Made by a program: the position numbers and the translations under genes. This document shows positions 11,185-23,262 of a stretch of DNA of 64,000 bases, piece by piece. The DNA is from Endomychus coccineus (lineage: Eukaryota; Arthropoda; Insecta; Coleoptera; Endomychidae). Position 1 is the first letter of the stretch. Every line of letters starts with the position of its first letter. The notes under the pieces are model-generated. The model saw nothing but the letters and a program-made list of their open reading frames with translations, was not told where the DNA came from and searched no databases. The DNA is taken from NCBI GenBank assembly GCA_958510875.1, contig OY294069.1, positions 179,534,868 to 179,598,867 on the forward strand, in the 5' to 3' direction.

Positions 11185-12421
11185 CGGGGGCAAGGTGAAA
11201 TGTCCCTGAAAAATAAAGTAGATGGCGCCACAATCGAAAATCCAATGTGACATTTGTAATGTACTATAAATAGAATGCATCAAAATTTTCTGACAGATAC
11301 GTCATTCAGTTTTGTTTTGACACCCATCGGAAGCAAGCAACCTTGGAGATTTTTGTAAACATACGAAAAAGTGAATTTCACGTCTTGATTAAACATTATT
11401 TCTTGCGTGAAGAAAACATTACGCAAACCAAACCATCGCTTGTTAAACATTATGGGGACTCTTCACCATAGATTGGCATGATTCACGAGTGGTTTACTTA
11501 GTTTTTAGTGACAGTATGACCACAAAGGAAGGATAAAGTTCTGGTCATCCAATTGAGGTTACAACGACAGAAATTGTCGATAAAATCCATGGTATTATAT
11601 CGCACGATCGGCGAGTTGAAGTGCACAAGATTGCTGAGGCTATGGGCATCTGAATCGAACGGGTACGGAACATTTTGCATAATTTTCTGAATATGAGAAG
11701 GCTATATGCCTGATGGGTGCCGCATTTGCTCTCTGTGAGAGTTTGGCGATGTTCAAGCGCGATAAGAAGAACTTTTCGCGTCGTTTTGTAACGGTGGAAG
11801 GAACATGGATCCATCACAACCCACCAAAGAAAAAAAAAGAACAGTCGAAACAGTGGACTTGTCCGGGCGAATCGAAGCCGAAATACCAAAATGGGTTTAT
11901 CGGTCAACAATGTCAATGCGACAGTTTTTTGGGATGCACACGGTATCGTCCATATCGATTACCTTGAAAAGGTCAAAACGATCACTGGCGCATATTGTGT
12001 AGAGCTGCTGGATCGATTCGACGCTGATTTTAAGTGAGAGCAATAGTATTTGGCAAAGAAAAAAGTGCTCTTCGACTAGGACAACGCACCGGCGCACAGG
12101 TTTGCAGTCGCAATGGCAAAAATGCATGAATTGCGCTACATCATCCATCATATTTTGCAGATTTGCCACACACTATTTTTATTCATTTCCAAACTTGGAG
12201 GAAAGGCTCGACGGAAAGAGATTTGGCTCGAATGATGAGGTCATCGCTGAAAAAACGCCTATGTTGACGGTTTGCCGAAATCGTATTATTCGAAAAGAAT
12301 CGAGAAATCGTTGGACGAAGAGCATCAGACTACAAGGAGATTATGTTGAGAAATAAAATAAGTTTCCATCAAATAAATCATTTCTTGTTTCATTTTTCAG
12401 GTACTTTTTACCTTGCCCTCG
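11185..12421 (+). mobile_element. mariner element with both ends and TA target site
   Basis: The left end begins CGGGGGCAAGGTGAAATG and the right end, reverse-complemented, begins CGAGGGCAAGGTAAAAAG. They are imperfect terminal inverted repeats of about 30 bp, flanked by TA at 11183-11184 and 12422-12423, the mariner target duplication. The length of 1237 bp is close to that of an intact mariner. A TATAAATA at 11264-11271 lies ahead of the transposase. It inserted about 70 bp from the right end of the foldback element. Confidence 0.88.
11370..12356 (+). pseudogene. mariner transposase, multiply disrupted
   Basis: Segments in several frames follow the mariner transposase from the N-terminal helix-turn-helix region (VNFTS, stop, LNII...) through RRFVTVEGTWIHHN, EQSKQWTCPGESKPK, VFWDAHGI, IDYLEK, DNAPAH and a C-terminus of GKRFGSNDEVIAE and LQGDYVEK before a stop at 12356. 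The first catalytic motif, normally VDETW, is VEGTW, so the Asp is lost. The second Asp (DNAPAH) survives but is preceded by a stop. The third, normally SDFF, reads THYF. Frameshifts occur near 11500, 11900 and 12020. This copy cannot make active transposase. Confidence 0.85.
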
Positions 12422-12423
12422 TA

Positions 12424-13209
12424 TATCACAAAATTATATATTAGGACAGTTGCAAACAGTCTATGAAATCATTTATCCATGATTGTTACTTCAATTTTCC
12501 AAGAGCCGTTAGTATTTCCTAATATATTTACGTTTTAGAAGCGCTACGTTAGTCTTGTCAAAAATAAATGCTAAGGTAAATATATTCTTAGAATAAATAA
12601 ACTTCATTTTAAACTGCTGATTTGAATCAGTTCACGACCTGGGAATATTTAGCGATCTTTATTGGTTTCTTATAACAGTTCATTTATCAAATCAGAAATT
12701 ATGTTTCACAAACAGTTCTACGCCAAGTTATTCATAAACCTTTTTAAAAACTTTTACAATGGAAAGTATATTTGATTTGATGAAGAAATGTTCATATAAA
12801 CGAAGGTCCTTTCTTTCTTTGTGAAGCAGTTATAGCTCTTGCAAACACTGATAATAACAATAATTTAAAACCTGTAAAATACAAATATTAGTCTATACAT
12901 AACTGGCAACGACGCAACAGAACTTCGTGCACGTTAACTAATTCATATTGTTGAGTTGAAGCATCGTCTGTAATAGTTGATTAGGACCTTTTATTTCCCC
13001 GGCATTTTGTTTGTATCTCTTGACTACACGAGAAGAAAACCTATAATATTCTTGGAATATTCCGTGAGTCAGCGGTGGAATGTTTGGAGAGGAAGAGAAA
13101 TGGCCACGAAAATATCTGAAGAACTCTTCTACAATGTTCTAGAGAGGTCAGTGAATTCGTAAGTGTGTTAACACTCACCGGTCGAACACCTCACTGCTGG
13201 ATAGCTTCA
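12424..13209. other. Non-coding stretch
   Basis: AT-rich, with no recognisable gene or repeat. Confidence 0.35.
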
Positions 13210-14650
13210 GCGCATGTTTTGTAGCTGAAAGTTCAAATGTATGACAACAGGACGAATCTGTGCTTTCTAGATTACGAGGTGCTCCTGCGATGTGAAGTAG
13301 CCCTTCACACGGAATAGAAAACCAAGTTCATGTGAAGCATTTGTAATGGAACTAACACGCTCATCCCACGAGAGGATGCTTTTGGTGGTGACACCGAACA
13401 TGAATATTGACTTCTTCATAGTAAGAGTTGTACTTGACATATTAGGGATTGTGAATTTAGCTTCCCTGGAGAAAATTTAAGTTTGACTCTTTGTTGTATC
13501 AAACTCTACTACATTATCCTATCTATAAGTTGCTTGAAGCCAAAAATAAAAATCGCTAGGATTTGAGAACGGTGATCTGAGTGGCCATGGCTTAGGACAT
13601 CCGTTACCAATCCATCTGTTTGGCAAATGGGTATGCATTCATTGGGACACTTGACTCATATGATGGGGCGAGTGCTCGCCATACTGATACCACATATACG
13701 TGGCGGTTCAAGAAGTTGTTGCATTTCTTTGGATTTCAATTGACATCAAATATATCTATGAACAATTTGTTGTTGAATAAGCCACCTCAAACGTTCACAC
13801 CAAATCTCAGTTGGAATTGACTCGTTTGGAGCACATATAGATTGTCTAATTACCAAAGTTGGTCATTGAGAAAATTTGAATTTGTATGACCATTGCATTC
13901 TTGAAATAAAGTTGTAGCCGTTCTTGATGTGATGTATTTCGCGCCCCAAAAAATTTTGTGATAACCCTGAATTTTGTGCTATGCGTCTGGTATCTTCAAC
14001 GATAACATCATGCGGGCGAAAGGTTCTATGTGGAATGTAGTACCAATAATGGGAAATTTCTTCCTGGATAAAATAAACTCCACTAGATCATCAGCTCCCC
14101 TTTCTAAAATCGTTGCCAGATCTCCATTAATTGCGTCAACCTGTTGCTGTCTTGCTTCTCTGGCTTTATTGCTTGGTATATGGGCTGTAGATGAAAAAGC
14201 GGTATGTAGAGTACCATCATCTGCAAAGGTGTGAATGGGGCAGGTGATCAATTCTAACAGATCGTTGATATGAAGCAGAAACAAAGTTGGTGCCAAGAAA
14301 GATCCATTTGGAATACCAGCGTCATTGTATCGGAGAGAAAACTCGATAGTAAGCGGCAAAAATATGGCGGCAAGCCATATGACAGAAGTTTCCTAAGAAG
14401 GCTTTGGTACTGGACTCGGTCCAATGCTTTGGAGATGGTCAATGCTACAACTAGAGATTACCCATATTTTTTTATAAATTTCTGACATATATGTGTTACG
14501 TAGGCAAGCAGGTCTCTTGTTGATATCTGCTGACGAAAGCCATATTGCCGGTCACTTACGATTTTGAAGCTATCTAGGTATTCCAATCCTGTAGATCACA
14601 GGTTGATTCTAGACATAAAGCTGCGGAGAGTCACCAACTAACATAATTCG
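13210..14650 (-). pseudogene. CR1/Jockey-like LINE reverse transcriptase remnant
   Basis: The minus strand reads from 14620 downward: SKALDRVQYQSLLRKL, YGLPPYFCRLL, AGIPNGSFLAPTLFLLHIN, HTFADDGTLH, ADDLVEF; then, after about 500 unrelated bases, TKSILSWDERV and ELGFLFRVKGYFTSQ near 13260-13440. This is the order of palm, active site (FADD in place of the usual YADD) and thumb of a non-LTR reverse transcriptase. Frameshifts, stops and the internal insertion show that it is dead. It is the longest copy of a family that recurs at six or more other places in the window. Confidence 0.8.
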
Positions 14651-16086
14651 ACCAAAAACCAATTTTACTCGGACTAAGCACAACTTCATAATTTCAGATA
14701 TTATGAGTGACGAATATCCGTTAAAAAAGTACCTTTAGTTTTCATGTAAATGCCGAAAAACTGATAAAAATTATAGGTTGCCATTTAGAAAAATGAAGTT
14801 GGGACTCGCCCATTACCAAAAGAACACTATGTATCTTTTCTTGTTGTAGATGTCGATAAATAAGTTAACATCCTAGAAAAATATAGCCTGTTTCCTAAAT
14901 GGAGATTTGGAAACCCCGCGCCACTGTTGCAAGACCTTGTTTAGACTGTCTCAAATGGGATAATGATGCATTAATCTTTTGATATGTCTGGCATGTAAAG
15001 TGTACGTGATTATATAAGCCGTAAAAAAAGTCAAAATATATAGAATCCTTTCTACACCATTTGTGATTGATACTTGAAAAACCTGTTCTTAGTGAGTGAG
15101 TGGAATCTGGATTACGGGCGTTTCCATAACAAAATCGATAGACAACTAATGTCGGCATATTCTTCGTTAGAAAAGGAATTCAGGGATGAAAAACTGACCA
15201 TGAAAATCAGTCAGGTGTGATTAAACATGAACCTATGCAACATTGTGGACCACAAAAAGTTTTGACATGTACGTTTTACTCTCATAGAAGGCAATCAAAA
15301 TTGACTAATGAATTGTATAGAAAAAAAATCAAACTGGACAATGGTACAATTTCATTGGAGATTCAATTGAAATTCGATCGATCGTGATAAATCGAGTTTT
15401 CTATTTTTAGTTGAATGTAATATTTCTAGATTTCTGGTTGTACGAGATATTTTCCATAAAACGCTTGTATTAACATACTTCAACTTATTTTCCCTGTAAT
15501 TAAAAATAATTATACGCTTTGCGGCATTACTAAATCGTTCTATTCGAGGTAATTTCTTTCTCTGTACAGCATACGATGGGAATCGTGACAAATAAAATGA
15601 GTGACATTCCAACATTTGCGTGGGTGATATTAATTTTTGAAACCGTTTTTACATCATTCATGTAGATGATAAAATTGGATAACGATTGAAGCAAAAATGA
15701 CGCCACTTATGTTTCTGACGTGGACAATTTATAATTGAAACATGTGAACGAAATTGTCATACATTCAAATATTCCGATTTCATTTACACTTCATGATATG
15801 TTCACTTTGCGTAGAATATTATTTCTTCATTTATTAGACTAGAAGAGACATGACATGATGATAATTGCACCAATGATGATTATTATTATAGTCTAGAATA
15901 CCGACTATTCCATTACACAAATTCTGACAATACTCACTTGTTCTACACACTCCCAGGTATCCCACGATCTTATCGGAAAACGTAAATTAAGTCCCATTTC
16001 CATGTTTCTACGTAAATCCAGTCACACTGATACAATCATACTACATAAATTAAATTTCAATATGATTCTCAGAATATTCTTAGAAA
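14651..16086. other. Non-coding stretch
   Basis: No recognisable coding segment. AT-rich, with no clear repeat before the satellite at 16087. Confidence 0.35.
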
Positions 16087-16720
16087 TGAAAGTGTTAAGA
16101 TTAGCGCGATCACAATATTTGCATTGTATATCAACAATCTTAGGTTATTAGGTTGGGTTAGGTTAGGTAAGGTTAGGTTAGGTTATGTTAGGTTAGGTTA
16201 GATTAGGTTAGGTTAGGTTAGGTTAGGTTAGGTTAGGTTAGGTTATAAACAAAGGGGGCACAATCATCGTTAATGGTTATTAAGAGAGTGTTGAGAATAG
16301 CGCGATTACAATATTTGGATTTTATATCAACAAACTTAGAATAGTAGGTTAGGTTAGGTTAGGTTTCAAAAGGAGGTACAATAAACAATAATTATTGGTT
16401 ATTATGAGAGTGTCAAGATTAGCGCGATTACAATATTTGCATTCTATATCAACAAACTTAGGTTGGCAGGTTAGGTTAGGTTAGGTTAGGTTAGGCTAGG
16501 TTAGGTTAGGCTAGGCTAGATTAGGTTAGGTTAGGTTACAAACAAAGGGGGTACAATCATCATTAATGGTTATTAAGAGAGTGTTGAGAATAGCACCATT
16601 ACAATATTTGCATCATATATCAACAAACTTAGGATAGTAGGTTAGGTTAGGTTAGGTCAGGTTAGATCAGGTTACAAACAAAGGGAGTACAATCATCATT
16701 AATGGTTATCAAGAGAGCCC
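16087..16720. repeat. Four-unit satellite with internal TTAGG arrays
   Basis: Four tandem units share an AGATTAGCGCGATTACAAT-like segment, a TATCAACAAACTTAGG segment, an internal (GGTTA)n array of variable length, and an ACAAACAAAGGGGGTACAA segment followed by AATGGTTATTAAGAGAGTGT. The arrays lie near 16145-16245, 16346-16366, 16468-16537 and 16638-16672. (TTAGG)n is the ancestral insect telomere repeat. Here it sits inside a longer repeat unit, so this is an interstitial satellite and not a chromosome end. Confidence 0.85.
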
Positions 16721-18067
16721 ATGAGAAAGGCGAAACAACTGTCTGAGACTATAGAACGTGCTGTCACTATTCAACCGGAACGAAAATTCTGAAGGTTCCA
16801 GTTTCTTGGAAACCAAAGTGTCACAACAAAATATTTTGACCGTATGTTGGTGGATGACAATTTCGTTCACTTGAAAAAATGCGAATTCGAACATTCATGA
16901 AAGGGCTTGGCACGATACGCAACTGGAAATTGTCTAATTAATAATAGGATGACAGTTGCTTATGATTTCAGGGGACCATCTGCGTCTCTCTGTCAGCTTA
17001 TTCAAATACCCGATAACACGAGAATTGACCCGGAAAAGCAACAGTGTTCTAATTCAGGAACTAATCTGCCCAGAGATCCTACTCGCAGAGCTTCGAAACC
17101 GTATTCCATCTTCCTAAATATTCTATCGGAGAGTCGTAGCTTTGAAGTGCGACATTTATGTTGCGATCCTCCAGATAAAACAAACCCAATAACTCGAATT
17201 TCCGAAGAGCTACAAATTCATGTTATCAAACTGAAATTGCTCTCTCCATTCGAATATTTTCGAGATTACCGAAAATTGTATCTTGAATTTCGTTCAAACA
17301 GGATGCCACACTTCAGGAGGTGATACATGAAAAAATTAGTGAAAATTTCATATCAACATATAAAAGATGGTTTTCGTTTCATATCTCATGAACCATATAA
17401 TGAGTCAATCTATTAATTCTGGTGGTTTAACTATTATCGATGCAATAATTTTTCATACGGTACTGGTTGACGAAATTTCTCAGCAGGAGCGGCGCTACGA
17501 AGCGGGCAATCATTATTTTATTTCAATAATATTTATACTTTTTTGGGTAAACTCTACTTCAAACATCTATTCTTCAAATATCAGATCAAAAGAACCATTT
17601 TCGGAGAAATCCGATGTGATTTTATTCAAAAAAAGAAATTAATCAACTTAAGATAGTCAAAGAAAGTTTTGAAACTTCAGGGTGACAATTAAATTTTGTT
17701 GTCAATAACTGTCACGTTGACTGGTCTTACTATAGTTTTATTTGCAAAATTTAGCGATCATTTGCAATCAATAACACGAGTTTCTTTAAATGTATCTTAA
17801 ATTATATGGCAGAGAGTACACATTTTTTGGAATGGCTGAAAAAGCCGGCAATATCTTATAGTCTTTACGTACCTACATCTGAAGACGTTTGAATACATAT
17901 TCATATCAACTAAAGCCCGGAATTCCTTGAACTGATTGCACTAAGCACTGGGTGTCTTTATTGCATTAATTAATGATGACGAGATATTTATGACTACTAT
18001 TGCAAAGATTCCAGCTGTACCAAAATTCATGATTTATTGCATCGGTTATCCACCTACACAATATTTT
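16721..18067. other. Non-coding stretch with one unassigned open frame
   Basis: An open frame of 138 codons at 16907-17323 (+) starts at TTG and resembles no family I know. I do not call it a gene. A partial tail of PLE-like family 1 lies at about 17855-17990 on the minus strand. Confidence 0.3.
17861..17887 (-). ncRNA. Hammerhead-like family 1 copy with core deleted
   Basis: On the minus strand, CGTCTTCAGATG is followed directly by GTACGTAAAGAC. Stem I (GTCTT with AAGAC) and the stem III/cleavage side (GTAC, GTA) are kept. Most of CTGATGA, all of stem II and GAAA are missing. It is a decayed remnant, useful mainly because it confirms the family consensus. Confidence 0.4.
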
Positions 18068-18287
18068 AACGTTATAAAAAAATACGTAGCAATTTGTATA
18101 AATTTGACTTATTAACTGTACATCGATCCTGTTACTTAGTGTCACGTCTTATGGGAATCATCTTCAGTGTAGATCTTAACGTTATAAGAAAATACGTAAC
18201 AATTCGTGTTAATTTGACTTATTGACTGTACATCGATCCTGTTACTTAGTATCACGTTCTATGTGAATCATCTTCAGCGTAGATCCT
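18068..18287. repeat. Two-copy tandem repeat, 110-bp period
   Basis: AACGTTATAA at 18068 recurs at 18178, and the following 100 bases match closely, including CATCGATCCTGTTACTTAGT in both units. It is a simple local duplication with no coding content. Confidence 0.8.
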
Positions 18288-18944
18288 TCATAATAATTGG
18301 TATCTCCAGATTAAATATCAATATTTGTCTTATCGAACCTAATGTTCAGCAAGGGCTGTTGAATTTTCTAAGTTTTTGTTTTTAGTACTGTACTTGTAGT
18401 ATTCATACATCCTTTTCTATAAATGTTGCTTGGAGATTCTTGTATATAAGCCATCACAAGCTGAACAATTTGAATGATTCACCGTGTGGTTAATTTTGAT
18501 AGTGTCAACCATGATTTTAAAGAATCTATTTTTTTTAAATTTCAATCCCCCGTAGCTTCACTACTGATGGAGGTCAGACCCTTGGTTTATATGAAGTGTT
18601 TTGTTTGAAATGATGAGTGCTACTACCTGTTACAGTTCGGCCAGAACAAACCGTATACAGAGAAAGAAATTTCTGATTTTCTGGAAAGAAAGAACTAAAA
18701 CTTAGGTTGAATCAAATAATTCGGAAAGAAATGGAGTGAATCTGATAATGTTTTGTGGCAATATTCGAAGTGAACCATTGTTGGTTTCCGAAGTTCCAAA
18801 TATTTGGGTTTCATTAATAGAAATCTGACATACATTTTGATTCTTTGAAATTATCACAATGCCAATGGAGTCCCAATAGAATTTCGAAAACGCATTATTG
18901 TTGAATTTTGCACCAGTAACTTTTTCCATTCTTCGAATCTGTAG
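18288..18944. other. Intron sequence 5' of the dnc exon
   Basis: No coding segment is recognised. The last 25 bases form a pyrimidine-rich tract (TTTTTCCATTCTTCGAATC) ending in TGTAG, a plausible splice acceptor for the following exon. A second possible acceptor AG is at 18958-18959. Confidence 0.5.
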
Positions 18945-19431
18945 GTTATCGATTATTAGAGGCTGGTAACGTCATCAATCTGGTTGGCGTGTGGAAGTGT
19001 TGCTTGCCTTGGTGCGCCCCGGCCGAAGGCAAGGCGAACCCTCCTTCCCCACCGCCACTGCCGCCAGACAGTCCACCTCGAATTAGACAACCGTCGCCGC
19101 ATCTCCAAGACATTGCCGAGGAGGAAACGGACGTTGTAGTGGACGATAAGTGGCCGGATGAAGAAACCGCGTGTTTGAAACCTCTAGGAATACGTATAAG
19201 TTATAAGAGACGACGAAATGTGCAAAGTCCGTCGCCAACGTTATCCGTGAAAACAGGTAGCAGGAAAGGACAGCGGACTAGATCGGTAACTAGTACAACG
19301 TCTAGTGAGGCATCGTCGGGCCTTTTTAACAGTAACACTAAGATGCAAGCTGAACAAGGATCTATTGGGGATCTTCAGCGATATCACAATAGGTATCTCA
19401 GAAATCGGAGACATACCCTCGCTAATGTTCG
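18945..19431 (+). CDS. dnc: dunce cAMP phosphodiesterase (PDE4), N-terminal exon
   Basis: This is an internal exon of a long isoform of the PDE4-family enzyme that hydrolyses cAMP. The frame gives a Cys-rich start (WKCCLPWCAP), a Pro-rich stretch, an acidic patch (EEETDVVVDD), KPLGIRISYKRRRN, a Ser/Thr-rich basic segment and finally LQRYHNRYLRNRRHTLANVR. That last part is what I remember directly preceding UCR1 (FDVENG...) in insect Dunce. The exon ends within the final Arg codon at CG|GTAAGTTTC, a perfect donor (phase 2). The catalytic HD-type domain and UCR1/UCR2 are not in the window. No ATG begins the frame, so either the start is in an upstream exon or the acceptor at 18944 or 18959 is used; both leave the same phase. 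CCLPWC could be palmitoylated (inference). Its base composition is richer in G and C than its surroundings. Confidence 0.78.
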
Positions 19432-20967
19432 GTAAGTTTCGTGTTGTTTGATCATGCATGCGAAAAGTGGCCACAAACAATGTGCAATTTGGAAATTACT
19501 TATAATATGCACCCCTTACATATTGGACTTTATATGCACAGATGAACTTTGAGGACGGTGAATGTGTCCAATAAAATGCTGGCGACATTGAGTGAGCTTT
19601 CCGGCAAGTAACCCACTAACACTGCCAGCAGGATTCAGAACAATATAGAATTTAGAACTTAGTTATAAGATTATATTATAGGTAGTTATGCTTTATTTAC
19701 TCAAAACTTGAGCCGTAATATTTTCGAGTGTTAACAGAGATAGCGCTGCAGAATAATGAGGAAGTTGCAAATTTCAGATCCTGCACGTAGTATGAAGGAA
19801 GTACTTTTAATCTATCTGAAATGTTTGTACTGGATATTCGAGGAAATAGCCGTTTTAAGTCTAAATCGATCTAGAATACTTTTACGATTAAATCTTTGTG
19901 TGCGAATGTGAGTATTAATATTATGTAACCAATACCATCTATCGTAAAAGGTCTATATGTAGTGTGCCATCATCAACAAGAGACTGATGAAGCCGATGAC
20001 AGTATTGCTTAGTCTTATGGCGCGTAGCCGGTAGGACTGTGACAAATGATAAATATTACAATTTAACAAAGTTTTATCCACTTCTTGTGCAAAATTGTAT
20101 CTCCTACTATGGCCTCGTGAGATTGAAACGTATTTTTACCTGTAAATGAGCGTGAATAATAGTGTTATGATAGAATAAAGTTTGGATATTCTTTGAATTT
20201 GAAAGCACTATATCCTACAAAATTGGAACGTCAAAATTTTCGAGTTTTCCTCCAATGTGTTTGATGAAAATGTTATAAAGACTCTACTTCAATTTGTTTC
20301 AAATATAGAGCATTTCAAATAGTAGTAAATAGTTGATAAATAATGTCTTAAAGAGCAATGATGTCCCATATTTCGAGGAGCCTATCGTCAAAGATAACTT
20401 AGAGGTTGATTCGAAAATCAAGTTTCTGAGTAATTGAAAAAATAGCCTAGATACGTGGGAGTCTAGTTCGGTTTCAAATATGTCAATAACATCGTCACAT
20501 ACTGCATGGTCCCACACAGTTAAGGGTATTAATTATTTTGATTGCATCCAGAAATGTATTACTTCACAAGATTGTTGGGTATTGGACATAAAAAACAATG
20601 TTCTATGTCTTTGCTTACGTTTCGCGACTTTATTGTTCGCTTCTTCAGAGCTTGGACCGTTTTAATGTGCACTGTGGTAACGTATCGTTGAAATATTTAG
20701 ACATGGATCAGTATAAATAAATGAAATATTCGAAATATTTAGATATGGATCAGTATAGATATATATTTGTCAATACCGGTTCTGTGACGACTACCATTCG
20801 AGCTCTGAAGAAGCCAACAATAAAATTGCGAAACGTAAGCAAGCAAAGACGTAGAACACTGTTTTTCATGTCCAATACCCAACAATCTTGTGGAGTTGAG
20901 GGTATTGTGTCAATGAGCCTAACTTAAATTACATATTGTTGAGACGTTGGGACAATAGAAAAAGCTA
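19432..20967. other. Probable dnc intron, start
   Basis: It begins with the donor GTAAGT at 19432. No PDE4 exon or other gene is recognised here. A small duplication of GAAATATTTAGAYATGGATC occurs at about 20690 and 20735. Confidence 0.5.
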
Positions 20968-21430
20968 ATGGGTGCAACTAAGGACTCACCCCACGTCTGG
21001 AAACCCCATTCAAACAGGAAGTCCTGATAAATGTCCAAAAGAATGAACAAAACTCTTAGTTAACTATCGCTATTTCAGAATAGTGCTGTAACATACCTGT
21101 CACCAGCTGCAACATAGCCTCCGGCTTGTAACATCACTATCGAGCGTTCAGGCCTTCTACTATAGAGGGCTTTGGTTTTTCTCCCCACTCCATTTGTCTT
21201 GTTCTCGAGTGAAGCAGAACCATAAGAAGACAGGTTTCTTATATCATTAAAATCAAATGGGGTGCAACTAAGGACTCAGTTCAAATCTGCCAACTCCATC
21301 GATATATATGTCATAAAAACAATGAATAAAACTTTTGTTCCACTGTCGGTATTTCATCATTGACTAGCCGCAACATAGCCTATGGCTTGTGACGTCACGA
21401 TCGAGCGTGTAGGCCTTATACTGAAGTGAG
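20968..21430. repeat. Two-copy diverged tandem repeat, about 290 bp
   Basis: GGTGCAACTAAGGACTCA at about 20970 recurs at about 21261. Both units also share an AACATAGCCT...GGCTTGT...ATCGAGCGT...AGGCCTT series. The copies differ substantially, so the duplication is old or represents two insertions of one repeat. Confidence 0.65.
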
Positions 21431-21974
21431 TATTGATTCAACCCACTATGGAAACGATTGCGCCATCTCTATCGATCGTATGGATTCGATTTGTTTTGGG
21501 GGTGGTAACTCTTTTACAGTTTATTATATTTTGAATCACTATGACAAGAGTATTCTCCAAATTGTAAATATACATCACATTCATCGTTAGTGCATTTAAC
21601 CCGCTGATATGTCCGAAATTCCTATCTTGAGATTTGAATGACGTCATCGGAGTGTGATGTCACAAAGACTATAAATAATATATAAAATAAATATAAATAT
21701 ATAGTTTTATTATTTCACCTAGAATTAATTCCAGACTACAGTAAAAGCACAGGTGGCTGGTAGTTGATAAGACGCAGTGGTGGCGTTGGTAAGACGATTG
21801 TAGTATATTATATTGTGTTAGGTTTTGGTAGAGCAGCCTAGGTTCGAAACTTACAGACTGCCATGCCATTGAAAAAAAAACTATATTCGGTTCCTACGGG
21901 TAAGAAGGAAGTGGGAGAGGCTCCTTCGAACATTTTATTTAGATCTAAGTAAGAAGAACATTTGAAAAAAAAAG
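21431..21974. other. Non-coding stretch with weak SINE-like signal
   Basis: GGTTCGAAAC at about 21841 resembles a Pol III B box, with TGGCGTTGGTAAGACG about 60 bases upstream as a poor A box. It does not fold as a tRNA by eye. Otherwise AT-rich. Confidence 0.25.
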
Positions 21975-22149
21975 ACGTGTGGCACTCGGGGACTGCCGCG
22001 GTGAAGCTATTGCATAGCATTTTTTCTCAACTTATGCAATTATAATTATTTATTTATTTTTAATTTATGCAGTATTTTTTTTTCTTTGATATTGATTCAA
22101 GTTACACTTTTTGAGCGTGGTGACCGATAAGAAAACAAATTTTTTTCTT

Positions 22150-23262
22150 TTATTGAATAAATGAGAAGCTAATATCCTCTAAATATCTGGAAAATACCGC
22201 GTCAATGGTGGTCCCATATTTTGTTGTGGACTCTTGTGGATCATTATTCATTTTCAAATTCAATTTTTCCGAAAGAAAATTTGTCAACCGCTCTGATTTT
22301 TATTTTAAGTTGAAATCGCCAGCCAATATAAGTGGAAATTTATTACCACTTGTACCAAGTATTTTCGACCCTTCTTCAGTGTACTCCAGTAAAGTGCGAT
22401 GAATAAAATGCTCTACCTCGTCCAATTTTGGATTCGGAGAAATGTAAATTGCTACCATGACTATGTGTAGGCCATTTCTAAGTTTGTATAAGCACTCACA
22501 AATATCTCCAAAAAATGAGCGCCTAACATTAACATCGCTAACGTGTGCAATATTTATTTCAATATTCGGAGTCATAATATTAGTTACATTATTATTATTT
22601 TGGTAAATAGCTACCCCACCTTTTGGAACAGTATCTCGTTTGAATTGAACAATTCAATTGAAATTAGGTATTTCAATCGGATTATCATGCGCCATGCAAG
22701 TTTCGGTAAGAAGTAACACATTTGATTGTCTCGTAACTGAATTTTAAAAATCGTATTTGTAACTATTTAGACTTTGGCAATTGAAAGTCATTATTGAAAT
22801 GCCATTTCTATTACTAATGAAATGTAAGACCCTTTGAACTGTCGTCTGAACACTATTTAACGACAGTCTTTTGAATTCTTGCAACAAAGATGTAGTCGTT
22901 GCAGCTTGCCTTCGATTATGATAAAACTTGAATGTAGAATTATCGTTTTTTGTCGTGATATACAATTTTTCAATATTAGTCACCCGAGAGAGCGCAACAT
23001 AAACGAGTTCCTGAGAATGTGCTTTACTATACTCATATACTATTTCGTCAAAAGTCCCACCTTGCGACTTATGTATAGTTATAGCAAGAGCTGAAGTTAA
23101 TGGAAAATGTTTGCGTTTGGCTATACATTTTCTATTCGATGTTAATGAAATATTTGCTGTTCGTAATTCAATGGGAACAGCGAGATTGCCGACTCTATTT
23201 TGCACTGCTAGAGCGGCTGCTTTTTGCCTTAATTATGTCACTGTCGCACTGACATCATCAAT
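22150..23262 (-). pseudogene. Helentron helicase-endonuclease C-terminal part
   Basis: A single minus-strand frame runs from about 23262 to a stop at 22150, interrupted only by stop codons at 23233, 22744, 22654 and 22300. The first part is the end of a Pif1-like helicase: FPLTSALAITIHKSQGGTFD and ELVYVALSRVTNIEKLY (motifs V and VI). It is followed by an APE-like endonuclease/exonuclease/phosphatase domain starting MTFNCQSLN, with LLLTET, KGGVAIY, LILAGDFN and TTIDAVFSRYL. Helicase plus endonuclease in this order is characteristic of Helentron Rep/Hel/EN proteins. The absence of frameshifts over 1.1 kb suggests fairly recent inactivation. Confidence 0.8.

Noticed and set aside
16145..16245. 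A genuine chromosome end (telomere)
   Set aside because: The TTAGG arrays are short, impure, interspersed with unique sequence and followed by 47 kb of ordinary DNA.
16907..17323. 138-codon open frame on the plus strand
   Set aside because: It starts at TTG, has no recognised motif, and an open frame of this size is not improbable over six frames of 64 kb.
21781..21852. Possible tRNA-derived SINE with A and B boxes
   Set aside because: The A box is poor and the sequence does not fold into a tRNA-like cloverleaf by eye.
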